Below are positions 51,430 to 63,195 of a stretch of 64,000 bases of DNA, in pieces. Numbering within the stretch: position 1 is the first letter of the stretch; every line of letters starts with the position of its first letter. Below the pieces are notes generated by a model that did no database searches, had not been told where the DNA came from, and saw only the letters and a list, made by a program, of their open reading frames with translations. The stretch is from Prorocentrum cordatum. Its lineage: Eukaryota; Sar; Dinophyceae; Prorocentrales; Prorocentraceae. The stretch is from NCBI GenBank assembly GCA_963575745.1, contig CAUYUJ010012758.1, positions 37,501 through 101,500 of the forward strand. The letters are read 5' to 3'. Both the position numbers and the translations under genes were made by a program.

Positions 51430-53640
51430 GAAATGTTAAGTTAAGGGGTATCACGCGGAGAACGAACTCTTGGCCCAGGGCCGTCGAAGATCCACAAGCC
51501 CACCCCGAGAACGAACCCTTCCCCGGAGCGAGACAGGGGCCCATATGTCCCGACTCTTAGCCAGTTTTCCACCCCGAGCCGTTGTTTGATTGTCAAGGGG
51601 TCCAGCGAGAGACCCCCTGCACGGCGAGAGAACTCCGCACTTGATTTCTCAAGACGTTGGAGGTCTGGGGGCAGTGGAGGCGTGGGCGGGCACCCTTTGG
51701 AGTCAAGGGAGGGCAACTGGAGAGTCTACACGACAGGTCTTGTATTGAACAGTCTTACCATGTGCAGCTTCTTCCTGTTGTACATGTGTCGCCGCGCCGT
51801 ATGTGGGGAATCTAGCCCACAGGTCCACCCCGCAGCTCGGTTGCGCGGCGCCCAGATTGCGCAGGTGTGCCTCGCGGCTAGGGGTGCCCTTCCAGCCCGC
51901 CTGTGCGCAGAAGGATTCCGTGCCGCAGGCTAAGGCGTCACGTACCTGGCCTGGCCTTCCTCAGGCACCTCAAGTCTAGCACGCCGGGCCTACGGGCCCC
52001 ACCTGACAGTGTCCTTGGGCGCCCGTGACGGCTCGCAAGGGGTCTCCCCTCCCAGGTAGGCCCCCTGCGCCTCTATTCGCACGTGCACCGATCAGATGCC
52101 GCCTTCTGCGCGCTGCCCCCCATGTGGCGCGCCCTCCCTCTCCTTTCCTTCGGGCGCGTCCACCCCCCCCGGTGGATCTGCCCCTTCCTTCCTGACTCGA
52201 GCGCCCGCCCCCCCCCTGTGGGCACTGTCACTGGAGGTTGCGCGCCTCGACTGAAGCGCCCACCCCTCCAGGTGGGCGCTCCCACAGTATGTGCACCGAT
52301 CAGGCGCGGGAGTCCAAGGGGTGGTCAGTGGCAGGGTCGCTGTGCTCATTGCTGGCGCGGCTTCCTCGGCCAGCCGGGGGGTCCTGGGCGGGGCCTCTGT
52401 GCCGCCTCCGGTGGCACGCCCCGCCGTTGCCGAGGCGCTAGCTCGGCTCCGCCGGGTCACCTGCCCCGCTGCCCATATTGCTGGGCGCCCGCGCTTGGCC
52501 GGTTCCGCGGGCGGGCGTCTCGGAGGCCTCCCGGTTGTGTTGTTTGCACCGGCTGGGTAGGCCGCTTTCCCCGCCCCAGCCCCGCTTCTCTTGAAGCTGG
52601 GCCCCCGCCCCGCCAGCCCTGTGTCTGGGCGTTCCCGCCACACTGGCTGTGATGCGTGCACCGACCGGGCTCGGCTTTCCTCCTCTCGCCGCCCTGCCAC
52701 TGCCTGGGCGTTTCTGGCGGCGCTTGGCGGCTCCTCGCCGCCAACCGCCACCTCTGCAGGTCGTACCTTGCTCAGCAGCCCCCCGCGTTTGGCAGCTCTG
52801 CTGGCTGCCCTCAGTGGCATTGCAGCCAGCAGTCGTGCAGTACGGCCCTCAGCAGCTCAGCGCGGCAGTTTAGCAGCATGTTGTTGCTGCGAGCCATTCG
52901 CTGGCCAGCCCGCGTTGCCGCCAGCCTTCCCACATCCCGCTGCCGCAGTACTGCAGCAATGCTTGTCACTCACGGATTTGCGACGCACGCTCTGATGCTA
53001 CCCGCCTCGGTGGTCTCACTCGCCGCTCCCTTCCTGTGTTGGCTCGACTTGCTCCACGCTTTCAGCGCCTGCAGCCTTTGCCTCAGCCCCTGGCTGTGGG
53101 CGCGATGCCGCTCCACGTCCGTTGCCAGGACGCCTCAGCAATGGCCAGCCGCTCCAGACACTCCTGCCGAAGCTCTTCGTGCGGTGAGTGTCCTCCGCCT
53201 TCTCCCCCTCTCGCGCCGCCGGACAATTAGTATGCCTCGCCCGGGCTACTAGAGCGCGCGTGCGGATTGCCTCTGCCGCGCTGCGACGAAAAGGTGTGTC
53301 ACCGCGCCATTTGTTCCGACGGACGGCCGTACGTCTTGGGGAGGGCGCCGCGGCCACCAGGGCAAACGCCGCCTCGGACGCGGTGGGCTTGCCGTGGGGT
53401 TTGCCGCGGTGCCGGCGTCGTCTACCTGGGCCCAAGGCGCAGGGCTTACCGTGGGTTTACCGTGGTGTCGGCGTCGTCCACCTGGGCGCGTCGAGAACAA
53501 ATGGTGCCGCGACAAGTGCCTCTTCTTACTGTGGTGCATGTGCTGAGGGGCCTCGCTTGCAAGGATGATTTTTGCTGGGGGTGGTCCCTCTGCCCATGAC
53601 GGAGGGGCGCTGCCGCAGCAGCGCCACCGACTCCAGTTCT
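51430..53640. other. No supported gene
   Basis: GC-rich, unique-looking DNA. Several frames are long, but their composition is that of random GC-rich sequence. One 50-55 bp direct duplication (GGTTTGCCGCGGTGCCGGCG and GGTTTACCGTGGTGTCGGCG) lies at about 53380-53490. Confidence 0.45.
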
Positions 53641-54245
53641 TCACACTCCTCCTCTTCCTCCTCCTCTTCCTCCTGATCCTACTCCTTCTCCTCCTCCCCC
53701 CCCTCCTCTTCCTCCTCAAACATTTCAGACCTCCGATACTTGTTGTTTTTTTGTTTCCAACACGGGGGCCCCAAAGCTCCGGTTTGTCGTCCCTGGTCGT
53801 ATTTTGACAGTCCCCGGCCCAGGGCTAGTGAGGGCTCCAGGAGGCCGAAAGTGACCAAGAAACTCGAGTCGTGATTTGTTCGCACCGAGCATTGAGAATG
53901 GGAAGGAAGGCGAGGAGGCGGAGGAGGAGGAGGAGGAGGAGGAGGTGGAGGATTCCGAGTTCTGCGAAGCGGTGTGGGTTTCTTGTCCTGGTGGGTGGTG
54001 TTGTTGCTGACGTTGTCTGCCCACGGCCCACATGCGACCCGCCGACTGACGAATCGCCAGCGACTCACGCCCGATGCGGCCTTCGCCCGCCGCGACCCGC
54101 GCTCACCGCGCTCCAACCCTTCAGTGATCGTCCTCCTCCTCCTCATCCACCTCCTCCTCCTCCTACTCCGCCTCCTCCTCCTCCTCGGGCTTTGACCTCC
54201 CCACCCGCGTCCTCCTCCTCCTCCTCCTCCTCCTCCTCCTTCACT
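53640..54245. repeat. CCT and GGA blocks
   Basis: CCT at 53645-53720, GGA at 53905-53952 and CCT at 54130-54240, with unique sequence between. Polarity alternates. Confidence 0.8.
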
Positions 54246-54344
54246 CCTTTTCCTTATAAGGAACTTCTCCCTGTCGCACCCCGAAGCAAGTTTTTAGTGC
54301 GGGCCGGGCGTTTCGCCTGAGACTTCCCCACCATTTGTGATTCT

Positions 54345-54705
54345 GAAGCTTTCCAAAAAGTTGGCAACAGTTTCACAGATGGAGTGCGGGTCTTTTTCAA
54401 AATGTTGCTCTCGCCTTAGCGCCGCGCACGTCTTCTAAAAAAATGCGAGAGCTGCACGGATTGAGGATCACCCGTTTTCAAAATGTGGTTGTCGCCTTCG
54501 CGCCGCGCACATACAATTTGCAAGAGTTTCACGAATTGAGGATCACCCGTTTTCAAAATGTGGTTGTCGCCTTAGCGCCGCGCACATTCGTTTTAAACAT
54601 TTGCAAGAGCTTCCCGGATTGAGGGTGGTTCTTTGTCAAAATGTGGTTGTCGCCTTAGCGCCGCGCACATTCGTTGACAAAACTTGCAAGAGTTTCACGG
54701 AGTCC
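54345..54705 (+). repeat. 80-bp satellite, orientation 1
   Basis: Four units aligned on TCAAAATGTGGTTGTCGCCT (at 54397, 54478, 54553 and 54636; spacing 81, 75 and 83). Each unit includes TAGCGCCGCGCAC and GCAAGAG-TTCACGGATTGAGG. Confidence 0.85.
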
Positions 54706-55004
54706 TACGATCAGCGTACCAGAACTAGTGTTTTGGAAAGGTTCAGCGTTTTGCTGGCGCAACAGTTACGTTGATTCGCGGTGTTGAAATCCCAAGATTG
54801 GCGTTCTGGCGCGATCCAGGATCGTCAAGACGACGCAACAGTCAGGTTGATCCATGGCGTTGGAATCCCGAGAAGAATGTTTCGGCATGTTTCCGGGTCT
54901 TCTAATGGATGTCTTCCAACGAGGCAGATCCCTCAATGGGTATGTACCGTTGGAGTTTGGAGGGAGGGTGTATTCCAACATCGTTGATGGCTCTTGGGTT
55001 TACA

Positions 55005-55320
55005 CTGGTCCTCCTCCTCCGCCCTCCTCCTCCTCCTACTCCAGCTCCTCGGGCTTTGACCTCCCCACCCGCGCCCCTCCTCCTCCTCCTCCTCCTCCTC
55101 CTCCTCCTCCTCCTCCTCCTCCTCCTCCTCCTTCTCCTCCTCCTCTCCTCCTCCTCCTCTCTCCTCTCCTCCTCCCCCTCCTCCTCCTCCCTCCTCCTCC
55201 TCCCTCCTCTCCTCCTCCTCCTCCTCCTCCTCCTCCTCCTCCTCCTCCTCCTCCTCCTCCTCCTCCTCCTCCTCCTCCTGCTCCTCCTCCTCCTCCTCGT
55301 CCTCCTTTTCCTCCGGCGCC
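55005..55320 (+). repeat. CCT tract
   Basis: About 300 bases of CCT with few interruptions. The polyproline and polyleucine frames are shadows. Confidence 0.95.
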
Positions 55321-55529
55321 GCCTCCTTCGCCTCTGGGCCCCCCTCTGGAGGGTGACGGGGCCAGGCGTTGCCGTAGCAGCACCACGGACGACAGCAGCT
55401 CCGCCGCCGCCTCACCAGCAGGGGGTTCGCGCGGCGGCGGCGTCGCCCGCCGGGGCGGCTCCGCGTTCTGCCAGGACCCTGCCGCCGCGGCGGGCTGGAG
55501 TCGCCTCGGGGCGCGGGTGGGGAGGCCGA

Positions 55530-55770
55530 AGTTCGACGAGGAGGAGGAGAAGGAGGAGGAAAAGGAAGACGAGGAGGAGGAGGAGGAGGAGGAGGAGGAG
55601 GAAGACGAGGGGAGGAGGAGGAGGAGGATGAGGAGGAGGAGGAGGAGGAGGAGGAGGAGGAGGAGGAGTGGCGCGGGTGGGGAGATCGAAGCCCGAGAAG
55701 GAGGAGGAGGAGGAGGCGGAGTAGGAGGAGGAGGAGGAGAAAGAGGAGAAGCAGGAGAAGGGCCAGAGCA
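55530..55770 (+). repeat. GGA tract
   Basis: GGA repeats 210 bp to the right of the CCT tract, so the two tracts can pair as a long imperfect inverted repeat. Confidence 0.95.
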
Positions 55771-56039
55771 AGTCCAAGATGCATCAGCGATACTACAATA
55801 CGCCCCCCCCCCTCCCGTCACAAGTCAAGTCCCCCCCTCATACGTCCCCCTCTCCTTCTCACTACTTACGCAATTGGGCTTGCCATCTTGATGTGGGTGC
55901 CCGCGTTGGAAAGGAACTGCCTTGCATCCTTTCGGCACATAGCCAGGAACACGAAAAACGTTGATCCGACAGCTCAACGAGATGCCCAGTGAGATCCCCC
56001 TTCGAAGAAGGACCCCTCCATCCGTGTCACGGCTGCACC

Positions 56040-57445
56040 CATTTTCTGGTGTGCCCATGGACTTCGAGATATTTCCCAGCACGAGCTACAGTTTGAAAAA
56101 GAGTCGCCCTGTTTACGTGAAGTGCTACACGCATTGAAATTCCTGGCCCTGTAGTACCAGCGAAGTCGCGAGCGAATACCCATTGAAAAAAAGAGCCGTC
56201 CTCCATTCTTTTCAATAAAAACGACGTGTGGTCCATCTTGGTAATGGACGCAAGAGTTCGAGACGAATGCGCGTGGCGTTCAGGCAAGCGCACCACTTTG
56301 AAAAGGAATCGCCCTCCCCCGATCGTCCCAACGTATGCTGCACATTTTTTAAACGAAATCGCGCGGCGCTAAGGTGAGGTATCAGTTTGAAAACTACCCC
56401 CAGTCTATCCTTGAAATTGCTTCAAACTTGCAGGGCAAATGTGCGCGGCCCTTTTCAAACCGACCTGTGCTCCACCCACGCAACTGTTGCAACATGTGGC
56501 GACGAATTCGCGCGGCGCCAAGGCGAGAACCAGATTTAGAAAAGGAACCGGCTTCCATCCCTGAAGTTGATACAAATCTTTATGAAGACAAGCAGGCGAG
56601 GCGCGCAGGCGACAGCCACATTTTGAAAACGGCCAGTGCTCCATCCTTACACCTGTTGCAAGATTTTGTGGAGCACGCGCGTGGCGCTCAGGTGAGAGAC
56701 GTGATTTAAACGACCCCCCTCCAGATTTGCAACTGTTGCAAAATTCAACGACGAATGCGCGCGGCGTTCTGAAGAAGACTCGTGCTCTATCTTCTGGCAT
56801 GGGCCAGGGCTTAAGCAGCCGATGTGCGTGACAGCCGTTATTGGCAACCACGCTGCCCAGTCTCCCCCCTCGTCCTCTTCCTCCTCCCTCTGCACGGAAA
56901 GCGCACGGGCAATAATTGTCACGGGTAAATTGGTGGTGCCACTATGTTGGCGCCCTGCGTGTCTCTCCCATTCCAGATTCTAGAATTTGGGTCTTGCACG
57001 TATTTCCCACCCGATGGGTGAGGAAGAAAGCGGTTTTCGAGTGCAACCGCTTTCTCGTCCGTGCCGTGCCTCCCCAGCCGCGTCAAGATGTCTTATAGCT
57101 TGGCCTTCGGTGCGTGGCGGCACCCGAGTTTTGATGCTGGTTGTTGAAGCATGTTGTCCGTTCCCATCTTCTCTCTGCCCCAAAAGATGTTGCAAACCCA
57201 TACACACACAAAATCAAGAATGTGCGAGACGCTAGGGCAAAAGCACCATTTTGAAGACGACATCCCTCCAGACTTATAACTGCTGAAAAAGTTAACGGCG
57301 AATGTGCGGGACGCTACGGCGAGAGCCACAGTGTGAAACCGATGGGCGATGCATCTTTAATAACTGTTCCAGATTTCCCAAACGCATGCGCGAGGCGCTA
57401 AGGCGAGAGCCACATTTTGAAAACGACCCCTGTCCATCCTTGAGC
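56040..57445 (-). repeat. 80-bp satellite, orientation 2, decayed
   Basis: At least nine degenerate units with GCGCGGCGCTAAGGCGAGAG, CCACATTTTGAAAACGA and CCATCCTTGA phrases, which are the reverse complement of the 54.4-kb units. Clear heads lie near 56267, 56355, 56510, 56600, 56680, 56757, 57215, 57300 and 57385. The gap at about 56830-57210 has no unit. Confidence 0.75.
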
Positions 57446-58420
57446 TGCTGCCAGTACAAAGCTCAGGTCTCAGGCGATGCGCCCGGCCCGCCCTACCGAC
57501 ACGCCTTGGGACGCGGCAGGGAGGAAGTACTCATCAGGTAAAAAGACGGAGGAGGAGGAGGAGGAGGAGGCGGAAGCGATGGAGGAGGAGGAGAAGAAGG
57601 AAGACCCAGACCTCAATGCAAGAAAGGCGCGACGCGAGGTTTGGGCAAATGCTCGGCCTCAGGGGGCCCTCGCCGGAACCCTGGGGCCATCAAAGAGCGG
57701 CTCGGGATGAGAAGCCAGTCTTTGGTCGGAGGCGACGATAAGGGCGAATAGCCCAGAGGCGGGCATTACACGTAGTCACCCCGGAGTCTCGCCGAAGCAT
57801 GGACCATCGGCGCCCTTGGGTACATGTATTGCTTTCCCCTGGGCTATTCGCCCCCATCGTCGCCCCCGATTTGGGAAGAGGCCCAAACCTCTGGAGGTGG
57901 AACGCGACAAGGGCTGAGGAGGTCTGGGGACGCCGCGGGGAGCGGGGAGGTTCGAAAGTCCAGGTTTTCGGTTGCGTTCGTTGGCTCCAGGAGGTCTTCC
58001 GGCCAGGTGCGTTTCGGCAGCCGCGGAAGGCGGCGGAAGGTCGGCGGAAGGCCGCGAAAGTAAAACGAGGGCGCTCCGAAGCCCAGGCGGGAGTTTAACA
58101 AGCCCCCTTGCCTTCTAAGAGGCCTCTCCGCCTTCGTTGGAGCCCACCCCCCTGTCGCCACCCCCTTGCGGGCGCCGTCAAGCGAAAGGAAGCTTCCAGG
58201 CCGCCTGTTCGGAGGAGGAGCACCTGACGGAAGTCGCCATGAAGGAAGGGGCCCAGTGCTCTGGCGATTTGTTTTTCAGTCGCGGCTTGTTCCCCCTCGT
58301 GTCGTGCTCCGAGTGCTGTCGTGGAGTCCTGGGACCATCAAGAATGGGTCCTGTATGAAAAAATGTGTCCGAGGAAGGCGGTCGGGAGAGCTGGTGCCGC
58401 GGATTGAAAAACAGATTCGC
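57446..58420. other. No supported gene
   Basis: A GGA block at 57550-57600 and unremarkable GC-rich sequence. Confidence 0.45.
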
Positions 58421-58424
58421 CTTC

Positions 58425-58522
58425 AGCATCGTCATCATCAGCATCAGCATCATCAGCAGCATCATCATCAACAGCATCATCATCACCAGCAGCATCATCA
58501 TTGTCATCGTAATCGGCAGCAT

Positions 58523-58563
<41 letters not shown>

Positions 58564-58850
58564 GCATCATCATCATCATCATCAGCATCAGCATCAGCAT
58601 GAGCATGAGCATGAGCATGAGCATCATCATCAGCATCAGCATCAGCATCAGCATCATTATCATCAGAATATACATCATCATCACCCTCATCCTCATCATC
58701 ATCATCATCAGCATCATCATCGTCATCGCCATCATACTAATAGTCATCAACATCATCAGCAGCAGTATCAGTATCGTCATCGTTATCATACTCATCAGCA
58801 TCATCATCATCACCATAACCATAGCCCCACGCAGCCATGACCATAACCAT
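58425..58850 (+). repeat. CAT trinucleotide domain
   Basis: CAT with CAG, GAG and ACC variants; the same type as at 19.3-20.0 kb. Confidence 0.95.
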
Positions 58851-59644
58851 CATCATCCCAAGTTTGGGCAGCCTGAGGCGTTTCGCAATTTCGGGGGGCT
58901 CCTGGGTCAAACGACGGTTCGGAATGTTAAATTGAGATCCCAAGGAAAGCCTCAGGGGTCTTGTACGCACTTCCCTCTGGACCTCTCCTCCCCAGACCTC
59001 CGACGTAGCGTCTTCTTCCGAAGCGTGCCCCCCCGGAGGTCTTGACCTCTGCTCCCGGAGCCGGCCTCTCATCCCGAATCGTTGTTTGACCGTCCCGTGG
59101 TTATTCAGGAACCCCAGGGGCCCAAGAATGACAAAAGTTGCTCGCCGCGATGTCGTCGCAACGAGAGGAGGCCTTGGTCCACGCCAGGGAGAAATGTCGT
59201 GCCGTCGCGGTGTGGCGGCAGCACGGGCGGCGCGCGGCCGCTTCAGGGTTTGCTGGCGATGGTTCGAAGTCGAGCGCTTCCACGCGAAGAAAGCCAGGAC
59301 ACTAAAAAGAAACCAACCACAACAACAAACAAAACACGCACACACAACAAAAAAAACGAAAGAAGCATGACATACATATATATAGAGAGAGAGAGAGAGA
59401 GTAAAAATCAAACAGAAAAAAAAGAATCGAAAATGTAACAAACAATTCATGGCTGGAGCCTGCCGTTGGTCGCGCACGCGGGCGCGCGAAGGCGGTCGGG
59501 CTCCGTGCTTCGCGCTGAGCTGGGCTGCAGAAGCCGAGGCGGCCCTCTGGCCACGCAGGCCACGCGAGCCGTAAGAAGGAGGAGCGGCACCACAACCACC
59601 ACCGGCAGGGCAAGCGCCGAGGCCCACGAGCCGAAGGCAAGTAT
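58851..59644. other. No supported gene
   Basis: A short TATATA-(GA)n stretch at 59365-59402 and AAC/ACA-rich sequence before it. No gene is recognised. Confidence 0.45.
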
Positions 59645-60800
59645 CATGTTAGCCACTTTGGATCCCAAACTGTGTTTGTTAGCAGTACTACGTGGCGCAA
59701 AATATGTAGAGCAATCTACGTTGTGTAGTTTATATGGTGCAGTTGATTTTTACCCACGAGTTGACACATCCCATGCTCTTGCAAACATCCCACCCACCCA
59801 CCCGCAACTTGGTTTGCAAAACCCATGCGGTGGCGATTGCGATGCATGCTTGGTGTTGGCTGATGAATTTCTGCGGCCGCGCCAACCCTAGCACGCGCGC
59901 GCAGCGGCCAGCTGGTTTGGCACCACCGACGCGGCCGCGGTGGCGTTGACCGCTGGGCGCATCCCAGCGGGCACTTCACTGCGAGTCGGCGACTTGGGCG
60001 GGCGCGGTATCATGGCAATGCCGACTACAGTAGACGCGATGATGATGATAGTGGCGATGTTGGTGACGATGTACGCATCGACGAAGGCACCGCCAATGCG
60101 GGCGCCGATGCTGATCCTTCCGACGACGATGACGGCGCCCTCGCGTCGGTGATGAAGGTTTTGGAACGAGTTCGACATGCACGCGCGGCCGACGCGCGAG
60201 AGTGGCCTTCATGGTTCTATTTGGCACAGATCGTGCCCCCCTTAGCACGCGCCCCAGGGCGTGCGAATGGTGTCGGCATGCTGCGCCAGAGGCCCGTTTG
60301 GCTGAATGCTACGAAAAGTATGAAAACAACTTATAAGTTTAGAGCGCGCGCGCAAGCTGTTTTTGAAAACGAGTGTTGCGAAACCTTGGGTTTTGAATGT
60401 GTTTTGAACATTTGGTTTTGGAATCGTTGCGAAACCGACAGTTCTTGAAGGATTCCGGCATGCGCGCGCGACGACGCGCGCGCGCACATTTCGCCCCATC
60501 CGTTCCAAACGATTCTCGCGACGGCACGCGCGCAAAGACGTTCGCGAAACCCGCTTGGTTATATATTTGAAAATGTTGAAAACGCACGGTTTGCTTCAGA
60601 ATTCGCAAGAGCGCGCGCGCACGCTTTTTTTGAGAATCCGCGGTGCGAGAACATGTGATTGTTATATGTTTGTGGTGGCTTTCGTTTTTGAAATATTCCC
60701 GAAACCGAGGGTTTTGAAGGATTTTGACATGCGCGCGCGCGACGACGCGCGGGTGTGCACTTCGTCATATATGTTGCAAGAGATTCTTGGAAACTGATCA
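59645..60800 (+). repeat. Long dispersed repeat, copy 2
   Basis: Same order of blocks as 26690-28040: CACCCACCCGCAACTTGGTT, GAGTCGGCGACTTGGGCGGG, the GATGATG/GGCGATG block, CACAGATCGTGCCCCC, then GCGCGCGCGACGACGCGCGC tracts separated by T-rich spacers. It ends about 40 bp before the retroelement ORF. Confidence 0.7.
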
Positions 60801-60839
60801 TTTGTAAATAAATGTTATTATAACGCTCTTTTATACTGC

Positions 60840-62342
60840 TTGTTCCCCTCCCCTCGTGCCGTCCTCTTCTGTGTCTTCTCTCGGCTTTGCCGTCCTCAAG
60901 ATTTCGGCCCTAGAAGCTTGGGGCCCCAGCGGACCCGTGGGCAGAGCCGTCTCCTTTTTGGCAGATTGCACGTGTCGGGCGGCGCCCGACGGCCGGGCCA
61001 TCCCCAGCGGAGGGCCCAGACCCTCGTCACCACGAGGGCGCGGTGGTACATCGCGGCCTGCGCGGCGGGCTGGATCGGGCCCGACCTCGCGGAGGAGGGC
61101 CGCCCGCTCTTCGGGTTCGCGGAGGCCGACGAGCTGGACGAGGGCGACGGCACGGACTACGAGGACGCTGCGGGGCAGGTGATCATCGCCGGGACGAAAG
61201 CGTCGGTCGTCATGGCGCCGTGGGCGCGTTGGAACCGCATCTACCTCAAGACGGGCAGCAGCAGCGGCAGCGTCATGCTGCTGATCAGCAAGATCGGCAA
61301 GTCGAACAGCACGCTCTGGACGTGTGCTGACCCCACACTACGGGTCCAGGTCGTCAACGTCCGTGACAAGGACAGGGTTTTCACGAAACCTAGGGTCGGC
61401 ATCCAGTGGACGGAGCACCCTGGGCTGAGCGCGGCCTCGCGCGACCTCGTGCTGGCGGCCTCGGAGAAGCTCATCGCGAGGCGGGAGCTGGAGGGCGAGG
61501 GGGCCGCGCACAAGCCCAGCCCGAAGGCCAAGGCGGCCCCGAAGTCCAAGAGGACTGGCAAGGAGAAGGAGCACTTCGTGTGGTGGGCTGTCGGGGGCGC
61601 CATCAACCTGGTGAGCTTCGTGTGGCTCCGCCGCTCGGGCGGGTTCTGCGTGGCAGCGGGGTTCCTGGGCTGGCGCGCCTGGCGGGCGCTAGGGCTGGGC
61701 TCGGCGCTCAAGTCCTTCTACGACATGGTCGTCACGGCAGGTGAAGCGGCTCATGAGGCAGGGCAGTGCTACGAGATGGCCGAGGAGATGTGGGAGAGTG
61801 GCGAGCTCGAGACGATCGTCACGACCCTGGGCTGCGTGGTGGCGGGCGCCTACGTCTTGTTCTGGATGTTCCACGGCGGACGCAAGCTATGGTCAGGAGA
61901 CTCTGACACGGAGAGCGAGGCCTCGGATTCGGACTACGTGGCGGGGACCCAGGTGCCCGACTCGGACGACGAGCCTGATGCGCGCCACCTCTATGCAGAG
62001 CTTGCTAGGGGCCAGTCGGCGCTCCAGGCGAGCGTTGCCTCGTTGGCCGAGGCGATGGCTGGCAAGACGGGCGCCGGCCAGGACGAGCCGTCTACGCCGA
62101 AGAAGCAGCCGAGGCGCCTCCACTTCGAGAGCGACAGCGAGGAGCAGCAGCCCGAGAAGCCCTCAGGTACCCAGGTGGACGCCTTCCTGAAGAAGCTGCA
62201 GGAGCATGAGCGTGTGGTCTCTGAGGACTCGGGCCGTGCCACCAAGGGGAGTGCGCCGACGTCGGCCTCTTCTACACCTACGAGCTGGGACAAGGTCTCC
62301 GCGGGATCCGCGGGGGTGCGTGACACCGTGGCGCAGCTCTAG
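60840..62342 (+). CDS. Retroelement ORF1, gag-like with membrane segments
   Basis: The frame is open from 60798 to a TAG at 62340. There is no ATG before 61212 (MAPWARWNRIYLKTG), so the start given (TTG 60840) is uncertain and an upstream exon or trans-spliced start is possible. Numbering from 60840: an acidic stretch at about 92-108 (EADELDEGDGTDYED), a basic stretch at about 225-242 (KAKAAPKSKRTGKEKE), hydrophobic segments at about 245-262 (FVWWAVGGAINLVSFVW), 266-284 and 327-346 (VTTLGCVVAGAYVLFWMF), a long acidic/serine region at 352-380, and a charged coil-like tail. A capsid-type role is inferred from position only. Hydrophobic segments are unusual for a gag protein. Confidence 0.55.
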   Translation: MFPSPRAVLFCVFSRLCRPQDFGPRSLGPQRTRGQSRLLFGRLHVSGGARRPGHPQRRAQTLVTTRARWYIAACAAGWIGPDLAEEGRPLFGFAEADELDEGDGTDYEDAAGQVIIAGTKASVVMAPWARWNRIYLKTGSSSGSVMLLISKIGKSNSTLWTCADPTLRVQVVNVRDKDRVFTKPRVGIQWTEHPGLSAASRDLVLAASEKLIARRELEGEGAAHKPSPKAKAAPKSKRTGKEKEHFVWWAVGGAINLVSFVWLRRSGGFCVAAGFLGWRAWRALGLGSALKSFYDMVVTAGEAAHEAGQCYEMAEEMWESGELETIVTTLGCVVAGAYVLFWMFHGGRKLWSGDSDTESEASDSDYVAGTQVPDSDDEPDARHLYAELARGQSALQASVASLAEAMAGKTGAGQDEPSTPKKQPRRLHFESDSEEQQPEKPSGTQVDAFLKKLQEHERVVSEDSGRATKGSAPTSASSTPTSWDKVSAGSAGVRDTVAQL

Positions 62343-62903
62343 ATCGAGGCCCGCAACCCGAAGGAGGGGCTGCTCGCCACGCTCAAGTCCTACCGCGAGG
62401 TGGACGGGGGGCGTGTCGGGGGGGTCCAGGCTCGGGTCGCCCCGACGGTGCTTGCACGTCTCTACAAGTCAGGGCGGGGCGCTCGGGCCGAGCTGGATGA
62501 CTGGCTCAGGCAGAAGGAGCTCATCAAGTGCTCCATCGCGTCGGAGGTGTACATGCTCGGGGCTGTCTTGGACAAGATGATGTCGGCGGGCGAGTTCGAC
62601 TCCCTGATCAACTCGCAGGCGGCCGAGCTCACGTGCTTGCGCTTGTACTCGATTTTCAAGGCCTACGAGCTCGTCGAGCAGGAGGCGGACTGGCGACGCC
62701 CGAAGTCGGCGAATGGCAGCAAGTGGAAGTCCAAGGTGAACTGGGCCTACGCGGAGGAGTTCCTGGACTTGGCGAGGCAGACCAGCCCTGGCGTGCTGGC
62801 GGCGGACGACGAGGTGGCGGAGCGTCTCAAGCGGAAGGCTGCGATCAGCAAGCACCTCGGCGGGCTCGGCGAGGCAGGCGGTCGTGGCCATGCGGACGAA
62901 TAG
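62343..62903 (+). CDS. Retroelement ORF2, same frame after TAG
   Basis: Directly follows the TAG at 62340 in the same frame and is open to a second TAG at 62901. It has no ATG until codon 74 (the M of VYMLGAVLDKMM). The sequence (IEARNPKEGLLATLKSYREV; VGGVQARVAPTVLARLYKSG; WLRQKELIKCSIASEVYMLG; KWKSKVNWAYAEEFLDLAR) is helical and charged, and I recognise it from memory as a conserved segment of the dinoflagellate RT-element family. It has no named domain that I can assign. Production would need read-through of the TAG, an unseen start, or loss of the TAG by mutation in active copies. Confidence 0.6.
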   Translation: MEARNPKEGLLATLKSYREVDGGRVGGVQARVAPTVLARLYKSGRGARAELDDWLRQKELIKCSIASEVYMLGAVLDKMMSAGEFDSLINSQAAELTCLRLYSIFKAYELVEQEADWRRPKSANGSKWKSKVNWAYAEEFLDLARQTSPGVLAADDEVAERLKRKAAISKHLGGLGEAGGRGHADE

Positions 62904-63195
62904 GTTGCGGCAGGAGGTTTCACGGCTACCTCTTGCCAAGCCAGCACACAGTGCATAAGTCCGTGTAGCTTGATCGCCCAGAGTCTTGGAAGGTCTTCGA
63001 CGGCTACGAGGGGTTGGGACTGTCGCGCTGTTGAGCGTGGCTCGGCACGTGTGATCAGTTGCGTCCTGGTGGTCTTTGTCCACTTGTATATCGGGGCGCA
63101 GCTCTACCAGACTGTGGGCATCTCTCATCGTGGACTGCATGTCCAGTTGCTCCCCGATGGCTGGGGCTGCTACGTGCGATCGTCAGCGCGATCCA
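62904..63195 (+). CDS. Retroelement segment 3, predicted membrane anchor
   Basis: The same frame as ORF1 and ORF2 continues after the second TAG: ISCVLVVFVHLYIGAQLYQT gives a hydrophobic helix, followed by HVQLLPDGWGCYV, which in related elements (memory) precedes the proline-rich link to the RT domain. The frame itself stays open to the right edge, but beyond about 63195 it reads as glycine/arginine-rich shadow while the protein-like sequence moves one frame over. The right end given is an estimate of that crossover. Confidence 0.4.
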
